Shown here: positions 39,690 through 52,174 of the stretch, piece after piece
Position numbering within the stretch: position 1 is the stretch's first letter
Layout of the letters: each line of letters opens with the position of its first letter
Source: Sinohyriopsis cumingii
Lineage: Eukaryota; Mollusca; Bivalvia; Unionida; Unionidae
Assembly: GCA_028554795.2 (NCBI GenBank)
Contig: CM068824.1
Span: 158,043,289-158,107,288 of the forward strand
Length of the DNA: 64,000 bases
Reading direction: 5' to 3'
Translations under genes and position numbers: made by a program
The notes under the pieces: generated by a model
Told to the model about the DNA's origin: nothing
The model's database searches: none
Seen by the model: the letters and a program-made list of their open reading frames with translations, nothing else

Positions 39690-41006
39690 TACAAAGTCTT
39701 GTTGATGGGGAAAAATTACTGCAGAATTTATAAACAGACTATACGCTGGTGAACTTGTTTAGAATTTATGTTCTAGCGGCAACTAGACACGTTATGTAGC
39801 AGACGATTTTTTACGTGTGGGACAACTTCTTGCAAAATTGGAAACTTGGATTAAAATTACAGTTTTGTTTTAAGGTACACATTTCCATCTTTTATATAAC
39901 ATATGTATGTGTATGCTTCTAAAAGATGCATACTAAATCGAATTTTCTTGGTTACAGGTTCAAGAAGGTCATGGAGTGGATCTTCACGTTGCCATTTAGA
40001 AATCACATTTTTATGTGCATTTCGAGTCTAAATGTGGGATATTTTTGTACACTTTATGAAAATCACTTTCCTTAATTAAAGTACGATCGTTCTTTCTTGA
40101 CACAAAATGGATTTTTGAACCAAAATAACACGTGATCCAATGTTTACAGCAATGACGTATCATTGCGCAGAATTACCCGACGCGCAGAATTGGCCGACGT
40201 AGCGGTATATATGTTGAAATGCGATACAATTTAAAAATCTTGTACACAAGTAATTTCCATGCCAATTATTAACAATTTACTGTTGTCACTGTCCTATTTC
40301 TGTCTAAATCTTCACAACTGAGCTGACAGATGATATGTTACACTCATTTACATATCACATGTCAAAGATTTGGTGTTGTCTTTATCTTTTTTTCTGTCTA
40401 AATGTTCCAAAGTAACTTACAAAACGATGTGTTCCAGTAATTTACATGTCACACTTTAACAATTTAATGTTGCTGCTCTCTAATTATTTCCGAACGTTCC
40501 CAAAGAAGTTTGCAAAAGGATATGTTCCAGTAAAGTACCCGTCCTATGCTAATGGTTATGGATTGTCAATATCTGTATTCTTTTTCAGTGTTGAAAATAC
40601 ATTTACAAGGGATGTGTTCCAGCAATTTACACGTAACATGCTAAGGACAACGGCCTGTAAATTGCAACAAGAAGGACATTTTGTTCTTTTATACTGTCTT
40701 TGCAGACACCTCCCAAGAATGAAAACCTGTTAATCAAGGACGATACTAATAAATATTTTCTGAATGTTACGTTTGATCCTCCACATAGTAATCACGTATC
40801 CCTTAAAGCTTAAATGGTTACCTTCGTGTATATTCTAGACATGTTGACCTATACTTAAAAAAGAGAGCGAGAAAAAGAAAGAGAAAGAGAGAGAGAGGGA
40901 TGAAAAACAAATTCATAGCACAGAAAGAGTTTCATGATGTCTCTCCGTCTCATTTTTTCACATTGATCTGCTTCTTGTTGCTGAGCTTGTTTTGGGGTCT
41001 TTTGAC
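39690..41006. other. Gene-free DNA right of copy B
   Basis: AT-rich, no gene recognised. A GA-rich stretch lies at 40,861-40,902. Repeated phrases such as GATGTGTTCCAG(T/C)AATTTACA near 40,280-40,640 suggest an old diverged tandem repeat. Confidence 0.5.
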
Positions 41007-41265
41007 CTATGACCTAGAAACAGCTTTATACTTCCTGCTCATGCGGATTACGCTCCCGTGAAACCGTTTTAGTTCGCTTAGTTCCTTGAGTACTCTTTTG
41101 TGCATTTTGTATTGTACCATTGCTGTATGGGGGTTTATGGCATTTAGAAGTTTGAGAATGCCTTTCTCATTTATGGTGATATCAGGCATTAAAGGATGCA
41201 AACTATGTCCTTTTTCTGGTACAAGAATGGTGTTATTTTCTGGCATAAATACCTTCAGAAACTGG
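41007..41265 (-). pseudogene. LINE fragment, linker between endonuclease and reverse transcriptase
   Basis: The frame MPENNTILVPEKGHSLHPLMP, continuing DITINEKGILKLLNAINPH and VLKELSELK, matches the conserved pre-RT region of Jockey/CR1-type LINEs in marine invertebrates, usually followed by KAAGPDGI and VLKELA. Only this piece is left; it is short and diverged. Upstream sequence QFLKVF also fits. Confidence 0.55.
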
Positions 41266-42182
41266 TTATTGCCAATATTTATCTTCCCGTGTATGTCTGA
41301 TAATTTACTACATTTCCAGTATAAGTTTCTAATTTTGTTTTACTTATTTTATCTTAGCTCTCTGTGTTTGCCCATGTATTTATGTTCGGATTATCATTTT
41401 TTTCATTTCCTTAATTTTTTATTTAAGTTCGTTTTTAATTCAGACCAGTGTTTCTAATATACTTAATGAGTCCGTGAGCTATGCGCTTTTCAATGACGTT
41501 AGAAGAGTGGTTTTCAAACCATCCATAGATAATACGTTGATTCTTTTTCTGAGTTTTCTTTTTCTTTTTATTTTGGAGGTTACCAATATTTTGGAGATCA
41601 CTGTTAAAATCCTCACAGCCTCCTAAACTAAAGAAAAATTTTTTTCTGTGTGTACATCTGTTCCGTTGACATTTCAGATCAAATTTTGCAAATATGATAA
41701 CACAATCAACCTAATCAGCTGGACAGTTGACCTGTGTGTCATTACCATTTTCTTTATTTATGTGTTGGTTAAGATCAGCGCCGTGTGACCCAGATTAGAA
41801 TCTTGGCTAATGCTCCTGAGATAATAACGAATTTTGTTTATTCTAGAAAGAGATAATTCAAACTGTTCGAATCAGTTGTCATCACATATTCGCGTTTATA
41901 GTACGTACAAACAAGCAACGTATGTGAGCTTTGGATTTCAAATTCTGCGCAAACAAGTTCACAGTCTGTCTTGGAGTTCAGCAACTCTATTTGAAATGAA
42001 TTTTTTCGAGATTGCAATTAGGCCACCTCCACGACGCCCTTTGTTGACATCTGGTGGTGTACCGTATCTAAATACACAGTAATAAAAAGAATTCAAAAAC
42101 AGGAAGTAAAATTATCAAACCATGTTTCAATATCAATGATAAGGTCAGGTCTGAAAGAGTCAATTATTTAATCGATATAATA

Positions 42183-42240
42183 CAGTTATGTAATCAATGT
42201 GGAGGCGCCATCAGTTATGTAATCAATGTGGAGGCGCCAT
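42183..42240. repeat. 29-bp direct tandem duplication
   Basis: CAGTTATGTAATCAATGTGG plus GAGGCGCCAT occurs twice head to tail without mismatch, so it is recent. Confidence 0.95.
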
Positions 42241-45077
42241 CATTTTTTTAAACATTAAAGAGGTGCTGTCAAGAAATGTCTAAAAACGAAAACCAAAAGG
42301 TAGGCTTCAAATAATTAAATTTTCAAAATAATTTTTTCCCAAAATGAATCAATCCAATTGTCAGTGACTGAACATACATGATCGTGTCATCCATGCTGTA
42401 TCGTATAAATCTTACGACCTGTCTGTGATGTTTTCATAGTATTCTCACCTCAATGGTGCTCCCTGTATGCATCTGCGCAATTAACGGATTAATAAAAATA
42501 AATCTCTCTTCATTTGTCATAAGAAAACAGTCTATGTTGACATAAATTACAATTTGAACTAAAATATGTACAAGTACTAGCTAAATTTGTTATATGTCGT
42601 TTTCCTAATATTTTTGTAAAATTTAAGAACTTGCTTTTGTCGATGTTGAACTGCAGCCTTTCATCACATTAGCACAGACTGCATCATAAAATCGACGGTT
42701 CTGGCCTCTAAACAATTTTATAACAAAAAGAAAATCCACGTTATTTTCTTTTAGCTGTTATGAGGAAATATTTTACTCGTGAAGTGAAACCATTTTATAC
42801 TCATGACAGTACATCGCTTCTACATCACCCGTGATCTATTTCCTGATAATTGCCCAAGAAATGTAGATATTCTCTGTTGACTGAGAATTAAACAGTCTAT
42901 GTGAAACCACCTTAGTAAGTATTTATATCGTAGGTTTCTTTGGTCCCATTTCAAACTTTTCACATGCACCACATGGCGGCCATCTTGGTGTTCTACGCTC
43001 TGGGTTTTAGTTCAGTATCTGAGGTTTTTGTAATGAGTAGACAGCGACGGTAATATTGCACTAAACTGACATATCTGGAGCGAGCTGAAAGAATTAGTTA
43101 TGCTGTGTTGAACGTATTTGCTAACATGGTCACGATCGTGATGGATGGCATATTTTTATTCTTCACCTGGGTTGCAAGTGCATTTATATAATTTCTCTAG
43201 TGTTGGTAAATTGTGAATAGATTATGACATTTCCAAATAACAACCATTGGAAACTCTAAAACGAGTTCTTTGTAGACGCGTGGTTCTTTAATACAGGCGT
43301 TTTTTATAAAGAAAAATCTAATAATTTTATTTTCCTTCAGTACAATTAATATCTTAAGACAGGAATTTTTTTAGCTTACAGGGAAAGTGTTGGTTAGCAA
43401 GTGATTTTTAACAGAAAACTGTTTTTATACTTCGTGAATTTGTATTGCTTCTCTAAGTTAGTTTGAACTTTATTCGAGTCGAAAAATATAAATCATTCTC
43501 AGTGTTATGAGACAGACATACAGACATACAGGCAGATAAACAGTTCTAAAAAAATCCTTATGAAGCATTCATTACATTAAAGATATGTTTATTATAAGAA
43601 AACATAAAGATTACATAAAACGTGCCGACAAATGTGTTGCGCAAAAAAATAGAAAGTAATAAAAAAAGAAATAAAGAATCACCGCCTTTTGAAATGGATT
43701 TTGTGGCAATGTCTACTGAAAGAAATCTATGCGATACTAGACATTGTTTGGTTTGTGCTCGCCGTAGCTCCTCCTACTCGCTCGCATGTCACACAAAATC
43801 AAAGCTTTCTGGGGGTTAGAGTGATTTTTCGGAAGGGGTTGGTTTTTGGGGGTGGGGGTGGAGTTTACGACTATTTACCTTCACAAGAAGAAGTTAAAAT
43901 ATCTTCGGTATTTAGTAATATTTTCTAAACAATGGCTGGAAAAATGTTATAACTATTACCATATTTATTATGAAGCTGTTTTGGCGTTGGAACTCATACC
44001 GAAACAGGTTTTCAGACACACTGTCAGTGTGTGTGCCTTAACGTAATACCTCAGCCCATGTCAGACAAAATTACTAGCTAGGGGTCGATCATTATCCCCT
44101 TATGTCAGACACTCACTAACCTACGGTAATAGGCTAATTTCAAGCTGATGTTAAATTTTCAGTCAATTCAGTTGAGTAGTTGAGTGAGGTGGGGGTGGTT
44201 TCAACTCAGAATATAATTTGGGTCGGGATAATGCTTTCATTAACAATGTACATGAATGTCATACAGAACAAGAAGAAATAAAGTGGTTTTGTCTTTGAAT
44301 AATTTCAAATGGACGAAAAATGCACTCCTTCATTTATATTTATCATACTGATATTTGCTTGAATTTTATATGTTATTTACGTACACAACAATTTATTTCA
44401 TCTGTTTCTAAAACTTTTTTTAGTGACTTCTACATTTTTCTAAAACTAAGATGATAACGCAAGGCAGTATCATGTCAGGGTGGCTAGGCTGATCGGGTCA
44501 TTTAGTATATATATAGTTCCACGCAAGTAGGACACTTACATTAAGAAAGCGCTATCATACCTGTAATTTGTTTTAGATACTATATTTACACGCCTATAAG
44601 TCAAACTGCAAACTGCACAGATCCAAATCTGCAGTCGACCTATCTCATAATGCATGGGTAGATCTGAACTTATGCAAATATCTGAGGAGTAATCAGTAGA
44701 AAAAACACAGACCCTGATCTGCCGGTGCAGTATGCAGTGGAAAGTCATGGCCTTTGATGTTTGCAGTTGGACTTGACTTATACTTAAGTACAAACGGCAA
44801 ACGGACTATTTTCAGGTGACACAATTATCGTTCAGACACATCCGTACACACGTTGCGCAGTTTCTAGTCACGTCCACACGACCTTTAAAATATTTCAAGG
44901 TTAAAGTTGATCATATACATTACAACGACTGAGGTACCTTAACGTTATGATTAATCATATCCAACGATTCTAAATATATCTTGTATATTATGAGATCGAT
45001 TTGTAAACTTAAAGTTAGTATACATTATTTCCGGTAGATTTATTTCTTTGTATTGAAATTGTATATATTCAATAAAA

Positions 45078-45079
<2 letters not shown>

Positions 45080-45124
<45 letters not shown>
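45080..45124. repeat. (TA)n microsatellite
   Basis: About 44 bp of TA. Confidence 0.95.
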
Positions 45125-45129
<5 letters not shown>

Positions 45130-46877
45130 CTTATTCATATAAAATCATCGGAGCTCATTGGTTTCAACAACTTAATACATATTTTATTTTAATATTCCGG
45201 CATTTACCTAGAAAAAGAAGAAAAAACCAGAGTACGTTGGTGATGATGCCAAATAACCAAATGCTCGGCGAAGAAGATGATAATGATGACGATGACTATG
45301 ATAAATAAGACAAAGACAATACCAATATTCCAGTTTCAGGACATAGAACACAATTAATTTTACTATATGTTCTCTACATTTGTTTCTCAATACTGACATG
45401 TGTGAGAATCAATACAAATCATATGTTAATCTAAAATACCTTCAAAGATGACTTCACGGTGAAGCTTTTGTCAAAGGATGACCTGCATTTGTTTGAGAGG
45501 TTGGACTGTCAACAGACCAGCATGTTTACAGAACACAGATTTTACTTCCGGATCATCACCAAGGCCTTATTACTCACTGTGCACTGTCGCCGAAGTACAC
45601 ATGGAAAACCACACCCTGAAGAATAAACAATTATCTTTAATCCATACCAAAAAAATGCATAAATATAACTCTTCTATCACCACCAAAATGAGAGAGGAAA
45701 ACATATTCTAAAAATAGACTAGAACTACATTCGTGGGTAATGAACTGGAAGTACCAATTGTGACCTGATTTCTTCTGCTGATGACGCTATTACTATAATC
45801 ATCCTTAACGGAAGAGAGTCTACATGATTACCCATCTGCACACACTTACATTCAGCGTTCAGCAAAAGATTGTTGTTGTTATAGTTTTTGTCCTCTTTTC
45901 TTCTTGCAACGATCCTTTATATATAAACCCATTATTACTACGCTAGCATGCACGAGCACAGGATTTGTGGACCCTTGGAAAAATTCTCCGGTAAGCCCTA
46001 TGAATCACAAAATTATGACGGCGGTGTGCCCAAAACCATTTTGAGACCCCGGAATTTTGTCATAGTTGTCCCACCCTGTCCGCAGCCCTAGACTGCTAGG
46101 TGAAGAAAGATAAATTTACATTCTTATGAGATAATATTCCGCTACAACAAGATAGTACGACTTTATTATATGATTGAATAAAAATGCTGGGTATTTATCG
46201 GTTTGTAATTTTCACCTAATCACTCACAAAGTAAGTAAAATCCGAAGTACTTTATGTTAACTTTTTGTGAGTGGCAAGGTAACAATTTGCACATAGATAA
46301 ATACCCAACCACTATCTTTATATTAAATTCCAATTTTCTTCCTTTCTGTCATCATATCAGCGGATTTCATGAATAAAGCAGTCGAACGTAAATAGCTTGT
46401 AGTTATATTTCATTTCCCTCTTCACACGGCACCAGAATACTTAGCTAGCTAAGGATCGTCGACTCTTATTTTGTTTTAAAGGGTAGAGTATCGAGTCATG
46501 ACAGTAATCTAAGGACCTTGGTATGGTCATTATATTACATTTTCGTTTGGTTGTTGTTGTTGTTTAAACCAGTATATTGCTTTTTCTCACAACATTAACT
46601 CGCAAATGGCACGTGTTATGTTAGCATTAGTTGTTCTTGCTATTTTACGCATTTCGATCTTTCTAAAGCAATTTTTCCCCACTTTTAGTGAGATCCCCTT
46701 AACTTGTCGTTAACAGCCGGTTAAACATGTAGCAAATTGCACTAATTTCTAAATGTAGATTGGCTTTTAAAACCTGTCATACGCTTTCTTTGGCAAAAGG
46801 GGTGGGCGTGTGTTAAAGTGGAGAAAATACTGTGCGATTTTGTTTTAATTTCTAACGGACATTTTTAATCAGAGGAT

Positions 46878-48185
46878 TTGTATCGGAAAGCCGAGTCCAC
46901 CTGTCTCAGCTTTTACGGAAGGGGCAAGATCAACGAGAATGGTCAGCGACTGCTGGAGATGTGCTGCTCCCACAGCTTACATGTGACCAACACTTTCTTC
47001 AAATGCAAGGAGATCCACCAGTGTCGTGGAGACACCCACGTTCACGCCACTGGCACCAGCTAGACCTCGTCATCACCAGGCGTGCAGAACTGGCCAGTGT
47101 CCTCCTCACCCGCAGCCACCACAGTGCTGATTGTGACACGGACCATTCCCTCGTGGCCAGCAAGGTGCGAATATTACCTAAGAAGCTGCACCACGCCAAG
47201 AAGAAGGGTCACCCACGCATCAAACACCTGCTGTGCAAGCAACCCAGAGAAAACAGAGCAGTTCATCAGCAAACTGAAGGAAGCTCTCACCAAAGTGACA
47301 CCGGATGACACCACTGACTCCAAGTGGTCCCATATCCGTGACTCTGTGTACAATTCAGCCATCACGGCTTACGGGAAGAGGGAGCGAAAGAATGTCGACT
47401 GGTATGAGGCAAACTGGGAGGAGATGGAGCCCGTGACTGAGGCAAAGAGGAGAGCCCACCTGGCATACAAGGCTGCACCTAGCCCCAGAACACTACAAGC
47501 CCTCAGGATTGCAAGGAACAACGCCCATAAGACTGCCCGCCGCTGTGCCAACACATACTGGCTGAACCTTTGCAACAGTATACAGACAGCTGCTGACACC
47601 GGGGATACAAGAGGAATGTATGAGGGTATCAAAAAGGCGACAGGTCCCCACAGCTACAAGACCGCCCCCCTCAAGTCCAAGACGGGCGAAGTCATCACAG
47701 ACCAGGGGAAACAACTGCAGCGATGGGTTGAGCACTATCTCGAGCTATATGCAACCCAAAACAATGTCAATGGAACTGCCCTGGACGCCATTCCAGACCT
47801 GCCTGTCATGGAGGAGCTAGACACACAACCCACCCTGGAAGAGCTCGGAAAAGCCATCGTTTGCCTTGCCTGTGGGAAGGCTCCTGGAAGCGACGGCATT
47901 CCGCCTGAAGTCTTCAAGAGCGGAAAACCAGCACTGCTGCAGCCCCTACACAAACTCCTCTGCCTTTGCTGGGAACAGGTAGACATCCCACAGGACATGC
48001 GTGACGCCAACCTCGTCACTTTGTACAAAAACAAAGGAGACCGTAGCGACTGCAACAACTATCGGGGCATCTCCCTTCTCAGCATCGTTGGAAAGGCTTT
48101 CGCCCGTGTTGCCTTGGCGCGCTTGCAAATCCTAGCCTCCCGCGTCTACCCAGAGTCCCAGTGTGGATTTCGAGCCGGCAGGTCA
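46878..48185 (+). pseudogene. LINE endonuclease end, linker and RT fingers
   Basis: Endonuclease end: NGQRLLEMCCSHSLHVTNTF, then in another frame SWRHPRSRHWHQLDLVITRR and DCDTDHSLVASKVRI, the conserved catalytic end of LINE endonucleases. From about 47,240 the frame of 47,082-48,191 carries the linker and RT start: CGKAPGSDGIPPEVFKSG, LVTLYKNKGDRSDCNNYRGI and ESQCGFRAGRS. At least two frameshifts lie before 47,250, and a 1-nt loss at about 48,186 ends the frame. Confidence 0.85.
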
Positions 48186-49480
48186 ATGTAGACATGATCT
48201 TCTCACTACGTCAGCTGCAGGAGAAGTGTCGCGAGCAGCAGATGCCCCGCTACATTGCCTTCATAGACCTGACGAAGGCGTTTGACCTGGTTAGTCGGAG
48301 TGGACTCTTCAGACTCCTGCAGAAGATCGGCTGCCCCCACGTCTGCTTGCTGTCATCATGTCGTTCCACGAGAACATGCACAGCACAGTGTGCTTCAATG
48401 GCGCAACATCTGAAGCATTCCCAGTTATCAGCGGAGTCAAGCAAGGCTGTGTCCTTGCGCCTTACGCTCTTTGCCATCTTCTTCTCCATGCTTCTCCAGT
48501 ACGCATTCAAGGACTGCAGAGAGGGAGTATACATCCATACCAGGGCTGACGGCAAGCTGTTCAACATCGCCCGTCTCCGTGCTAAGACTAAAGTCACAGA
48601 GGTACTCATCCGTGAATTGCTCTTCGCCGACGATGCAGCCTTGACATCACACACGGAAGATGGACTGCAGCAGCTGGTATGTCGCCTCTCCCATGCTTGT
48701 AAGGAATTTGCACTGACCATCAGTTTGAAGAAAACGAACGTCATGGCGCAGGAGGCAGACTCCCCACCTTCTGTCACCATCGATGGGTACAACTTGGAAG
48801 TTGCCGAGAACTTCACATACCTCGGGTCTAACATCTCCAGCTCACACTCCATTGATTCTGAGGTGAACGGCAGGATTGCCAAGGCAGCAGCCAGACTTAA
48901 CCAGAGAGTCTGGAACAACCCCAACCTCACAGAGAAGACCAAACTGCGTGTCTACCAAGCCTACGTACTCAGCTCACTTCACTACAGCAGCGAAACATGG
49001 ACCACCTATGCAAGGCACGAGAGGAAACTCAACACCTTCCACCTGAGATGTCTGCGGCGCATTCTGCACATCCAGTGGCAGGACAAAGTACCCAACACAG
49101 AGGTTCTAGAACGCGTCAACATGAACAGCATGTTCTCCATTCTCAGCGAGAGGCGCCTTCGCTGGCTTGGCCATGTCAAAAGAATGGACCCAGGTCGCAT
49201 TCCCAAGGACCTGTTATATGGGGAGTTAGCAGAAGGTGCACGACCAACTGGACGACCACATCTGCGCTACAAAGATGTTTGCAAGAAGGATATGAAGACG
49301 GCAAACATCAATGTCAACGACTGGGAGAGCTGTGCAAACAACCGTTCCAGCTGGCGCCTAGCTGTCAGGCAGGGAGTTCAAAACGCAGAGGAAGAGAGAA
49401 GAATAAAACAAGCTGAAAAGAGAGCTAGAAAGAAGGATAGACAAAAGCTTACTTTGGAGCTACGCCATCGTCTCCCGTAG
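48186..49480 (+). pseudogene. LINE reverse transcriptase palm, thumb and C-terminal region
   Basis: YIAFIDLTKAFDLV is the first palm motif and LLFADDAALTSH (48,619-48,650) the catalytic FADD motif. Between about 48,350 and 48,470 the RT sequence (HSTVCFNGATSEAFPVISGV, then KQGCVLAP) lies in another frame, so there are two compensating shifts. After the palm come LTISLKKTNVM, FTYLGSNISS, LRCLRRILHIQWQDKVPNTE and RLRWLGHVKRMDPGRIPKD, the usual tail of this LINE type. Stop at 49,480. Confidence 0.9.
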
Positions 49481-49537
49481 ACGGACGGATGCCAAGAGAA
49501 GAGCAAGAGATGTATCGGAAATCACGGGGTGGCAGAT

Positions 49538-49572
<35 letters not shown>
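49538..49572. repeat. (GT)n microsatellite
   Basis: About 34 bp of GT at the 3' end of the LINE. Confidence 0.95.
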
Positions 49573-49576
<4 letters not shown>

Positions 49577-49963
49577 AATATGGTGTTAGGCGTTGGCATA
49601 GATACAGCCTCACATAAAGTGATCTGGAAACCAAACAGTAGTCAGCAGAATTTACCGATGTGTAAATTAGTGCAGATCAGTATCCCGTGATATTTTATAT
49701 CCAGTCAGATTGCAGAAAATGCGGTCAGTTCATAACAAATGGAATTATTACGAGATAACACTGAGTTATTACGAACAAGTCATTGCCAGATAACATGACG
49801 TTATAAATAGTGTTAAGATTCTATGTCTTGAACTATGTAACAGAAAGAACCGAAGCCATCAAATGAAAGTAAAATTTAAGAGACGCTTACAACATTGTGA
49901 ATCAAATCCCAAATAATCACAAATCTAAACGTGTACGACGTTCCAATGAAATCCAATAATCTT
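49573..49963. other. Gene-free spacer
   Basis: Nothing recognised. Confidence 0.5.
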
Positions 49964-50128
49964 GAATGTCTTGATGTACCACAGTGATATAGTCCAGAAT
50001 GTCTTGATGTACCACAGTGATATAGTCCAGAATGTATTGATGTACCACAGTGACATAGTCCAGAATGTCTTGATGTACCACAGTGATGTAGTCCAGAATG
50101 TCCCAGTGCTAGACATCACTATAAACTG
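49964..50128. repeat. 33-bp minisatellite grown from a SINE tail
   Basis: Four 33-bp units (GAATGTCTTGATGTACCACA plus GTGATATAGTCCA) are followed by TCCCAGTGCTAGACATCACT and TATAAACTGACA, which matches the 3' part of the SINE at 51,490-51,772 (CCCGTGCTAGACATTACTAT, ATACTGACAT). The array seems to have grown inside a SINE copy. Confidence 0.75.
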
Positions 50129-50157
50129 ACACACACACACACACACACACACACACT
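50129..50157. repeat. (AC)n microsatellite
   Basis: About 28 bp of AC immediately after the SINE-tail sequence. Confidence 0.95.
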
Positions 50158-50625
50158 ACTTTTACTCAACCTAGATATTTATGAATGAAACAATTTACGC
50201 ACTTTACATGACTCGTCTTACAGTACAAACCATACATAATAGTATATCAAATCCTCTTTATAACAAGATTTCACTTGACGTTTCGACGAAATAGATTTCC
50301 AACAGTGAAACAAACTAACTTAACTTTCTTAAATCAGTCTATCCCTCTCTCCGTGTACAACGATATCGATTGACATGAAAGAGAAATCACGTAAAGAGTG
50401 ATTATGATTATTCATTCTCTTAAAAACTTGTTAAAGTTTTTGTCCCAACATATTGCATGTTACATTTTTACAGGTTATCAAATAAATCACATTAATTGAT
50501 ACATAATCAGTGTTAAAACCTAGAGAAAACACTTTTTTTTGCATTGAAGCTACAAAAATAGGTACTTTCTCTAATATTTGTAAATTAAGAACACCGTCGT
50601 CTGTGGCGTTTAGATGATAAAAACA
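50158..50625. other. Gene-free spacer
   Basis: Nothing recognised. Confidence 0.5.
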
Positions 50626-51245
50626 TCATTTTTCTATTTGATATCGCTTTAATTCTAATTTTAAACAATCTTGCAAATTCTCATGTCTTATATAGGCAAG
50701 AATTGGTTTGTTGTTGTAAAGTGATTTTACGCTGTTTTTATTTAATAAATTGAGGAGACTCCAATATTTATTAATTATAAGGCTTACATTAGGTAATGAA
50801 TAATTATATTGTACTGTGAAAGAAATTATATTTTTCTCTATCATACATTTTGCTGTGTTTAAAGCTACATGTTGAACAAGATTATAGGCATTGTTCAACG
50901 CAGAATTAATTATATGTATAGGATAATTTCTAGTTCGTAGATATGTTTTGAATGTGTTTGCATCTTTTGGGCCGGCTATATGGTGTACCGTTTTTACATG
51001 ACTTGAGATGACAAGAAGAATATTCCACATGGCCTGGTTATATGGTATACCGTTTTTACATGACTTGAGATGACAAGAAGAATATTCCAAATATTGGTGG
51101 ATGTTAGTTTCTTTGACATGAACATTTGCAGATATGGTGTTATCAATTTTGTACACAAAAAATACATTTACATCTATGATTTTTTTTCTTAGTTCTTCCT
51201 CTAATTGTTCCAGGTCATAAAGATGTCATCTAAAAATATTAGCAA
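50626..51245 (-). pseudogene. Penelope-like (or related) retroelement RT C-terminal fragment
   Basis: Minus strand: TNIHQYLEYSSCHLKSCKNGIPYNQA matches the conserved T..HQYLHYSSCHPKSCK.GIPYSQA segment after the palm in Penelope-like RTs. Further on come FKTYLRTRNYP and LPNVSLIINKYWSLLN with KPILAYIRHENLQDCL, the typical C-terminal region. DDIFMTW lies just upstream (about 51,215) in a shifted frame. A 62-bp tandem duplication (50,977-51,088) interrupts the fragment. No GIY-YIG endonuclease is seen. The element is a truncated remnant. Confidence 0.7.
50977..51088. repeat. 62-bp direct duplication within the RT fragment
   Basis: TATATGGTGTACCGTTTTTA through AAGAATATTCCA occurs twice with a period of 62 bp and very few differences. 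Since 62 is not a multiple of three it postdates loss of coding function. Confidence 0.9.
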
Positions 51246-51489
51246 ACACAAAGCTGGATTGTCGGAGAAACTGATTTAAGAAAAATACAATTTAGTCCAT
51301 GAAAATTAATTCTGCATGTAATATATGTGGCCTTCACTTATTTAATAAAGAATTATATATTGCTTTTAAAGGTGGAATACATATTCAGATTATGAAAATT
51401 GACTTTTGAAATCGATTAAATAAAACAGTTTAACAAATTTTATCTAGACGAAATATTGGTCACTGTGACGTGTTTTTATTTTTATTCAC
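51246..51489. other. Gene-free spacer
   Basis: Nothing recognised. Confidence 0.5.
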
Positions 51490-51760
51490 ACAGACCGCTC
51501 CAGTGGCATAGTGGTTAGATCGTCCGCCTCGGACGCTGGAGGTCGCGGGTTCGAACTCCGGCCGAGTCATAACAAAGCATGGCTTAGTGCTCAGCATTAT
51601 GTGGTCAGATTTAGAATTGGTTGACCTATTGTCAGGATACTGTGACTGGGTGGAACATCATGATACATGTCTGCGGCATGATGTCCCCGTGCTAGACATT
51701 ACTATATACTGACATATTGCAGCCCTCGTAACGAAAAATTGTTAAAGCTACGTTAAACAT

Positions 51761-51772
<12 letters not shown>
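51490..51772 (+). mobile_element. tRNA-derived SINE
   Basis: The head contains TGGCATAGTGGTTAGA (pol III box A) and GGTTCGAACTC (box B) about 35 nt apart, with a CGTCC/GGACG anticodon-like stem. The acceptor stem does not pair, so it is not a working tRNA. About 210 bp of unrelated body follow, ending GTTAAAGCTACGTTAAACAT just before a CT microsatellite, the usual tail of mollusc SINEs. Part of the body recurs at 50,096-50,128. Confidence 0.85.
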
Positions 51773-51816
<44 letters not shown>

Positions 51817-51842
51817 CACAGACACACACACACACACACATA
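51773..51842. repeat. (CT)n(CA)n microsatellite at SINE tail
   Basis: About 40 bp CT followed by about 20 bp CA. Confidence 0.95.
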
Positions 51843-51962
51843 ATATATGCAGTTATAAATTCACTATGTTTCATTACATCAATGTGAGCCATGCCGTTGC
51901 AACTATGCCTCAGACTCAATCGTAACTGTTGTCAAGCTTGTCCTAAAAACGTACATCCCCTC

Positions 51963-52174
51963 GTAAATGGAATATCCCAACGTATGTACTTAAATACAAT
52001 GGTTTAGTAGCTAGCGTAAATGGAATATCCCAATTTATGTACTTAAATACAATGGTTTAGTAGGTAGCGTGAATGGAATATCCCAATTTATGTACTTAAA
52101 TACAATGGTTTAGTAAGCTAGCGTGAATGGAATATCCCAATTTATGTACTTAAATACAATGGTTTAGTAGCTAA
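51963..52174. repeat. 53-bp minisatellite, four units
   Basis: Four units containing GGAATATCCCAATTTATGTA and AATACAATGGTTTAGTAG with few differences. Confidence 0.95.

Larger units (their letters stand above)
41266..46877. other. Gene-free host-type DNA
   Basis: No supported gene or RNA. It contains a 29-bp direct duplication (42,183-42,240) and a TA microsatellite (45,080-45,124). Open frames such as 41,834-42,082, 43,622-43,928 and 44,536-44,793 show no family features. Confidence 0.5.
46878..49540 (+). mobile_element. Non-LTR retrotransposon (LINE), 5'-truncated, frame-broken
   Basis: A plus-strand LINE with the end of an apurinic-type endonuclease, a linker, a reverse transcriptase and a long C-terminal region. 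GC content is clearly higher than in the surroundings. The 5' end is cut inside the endonuclease; the 3' end runs into a TG microsatellite with no clear poly(A) tail. The type with an RT followed by RCLRRIL and LLYGEL..G.RP.GRP is abundant in mollusc and cnidarian genomes, where it is often annotated as craniofacial development protein 2-like. I do not assign a clade. Confidence 0.9.

Noticed and set aside
51490-51565. tRNA gene
   Set aside because: Boxes A and B are good but the acceptor stem does not pair and a long SINE body follows.
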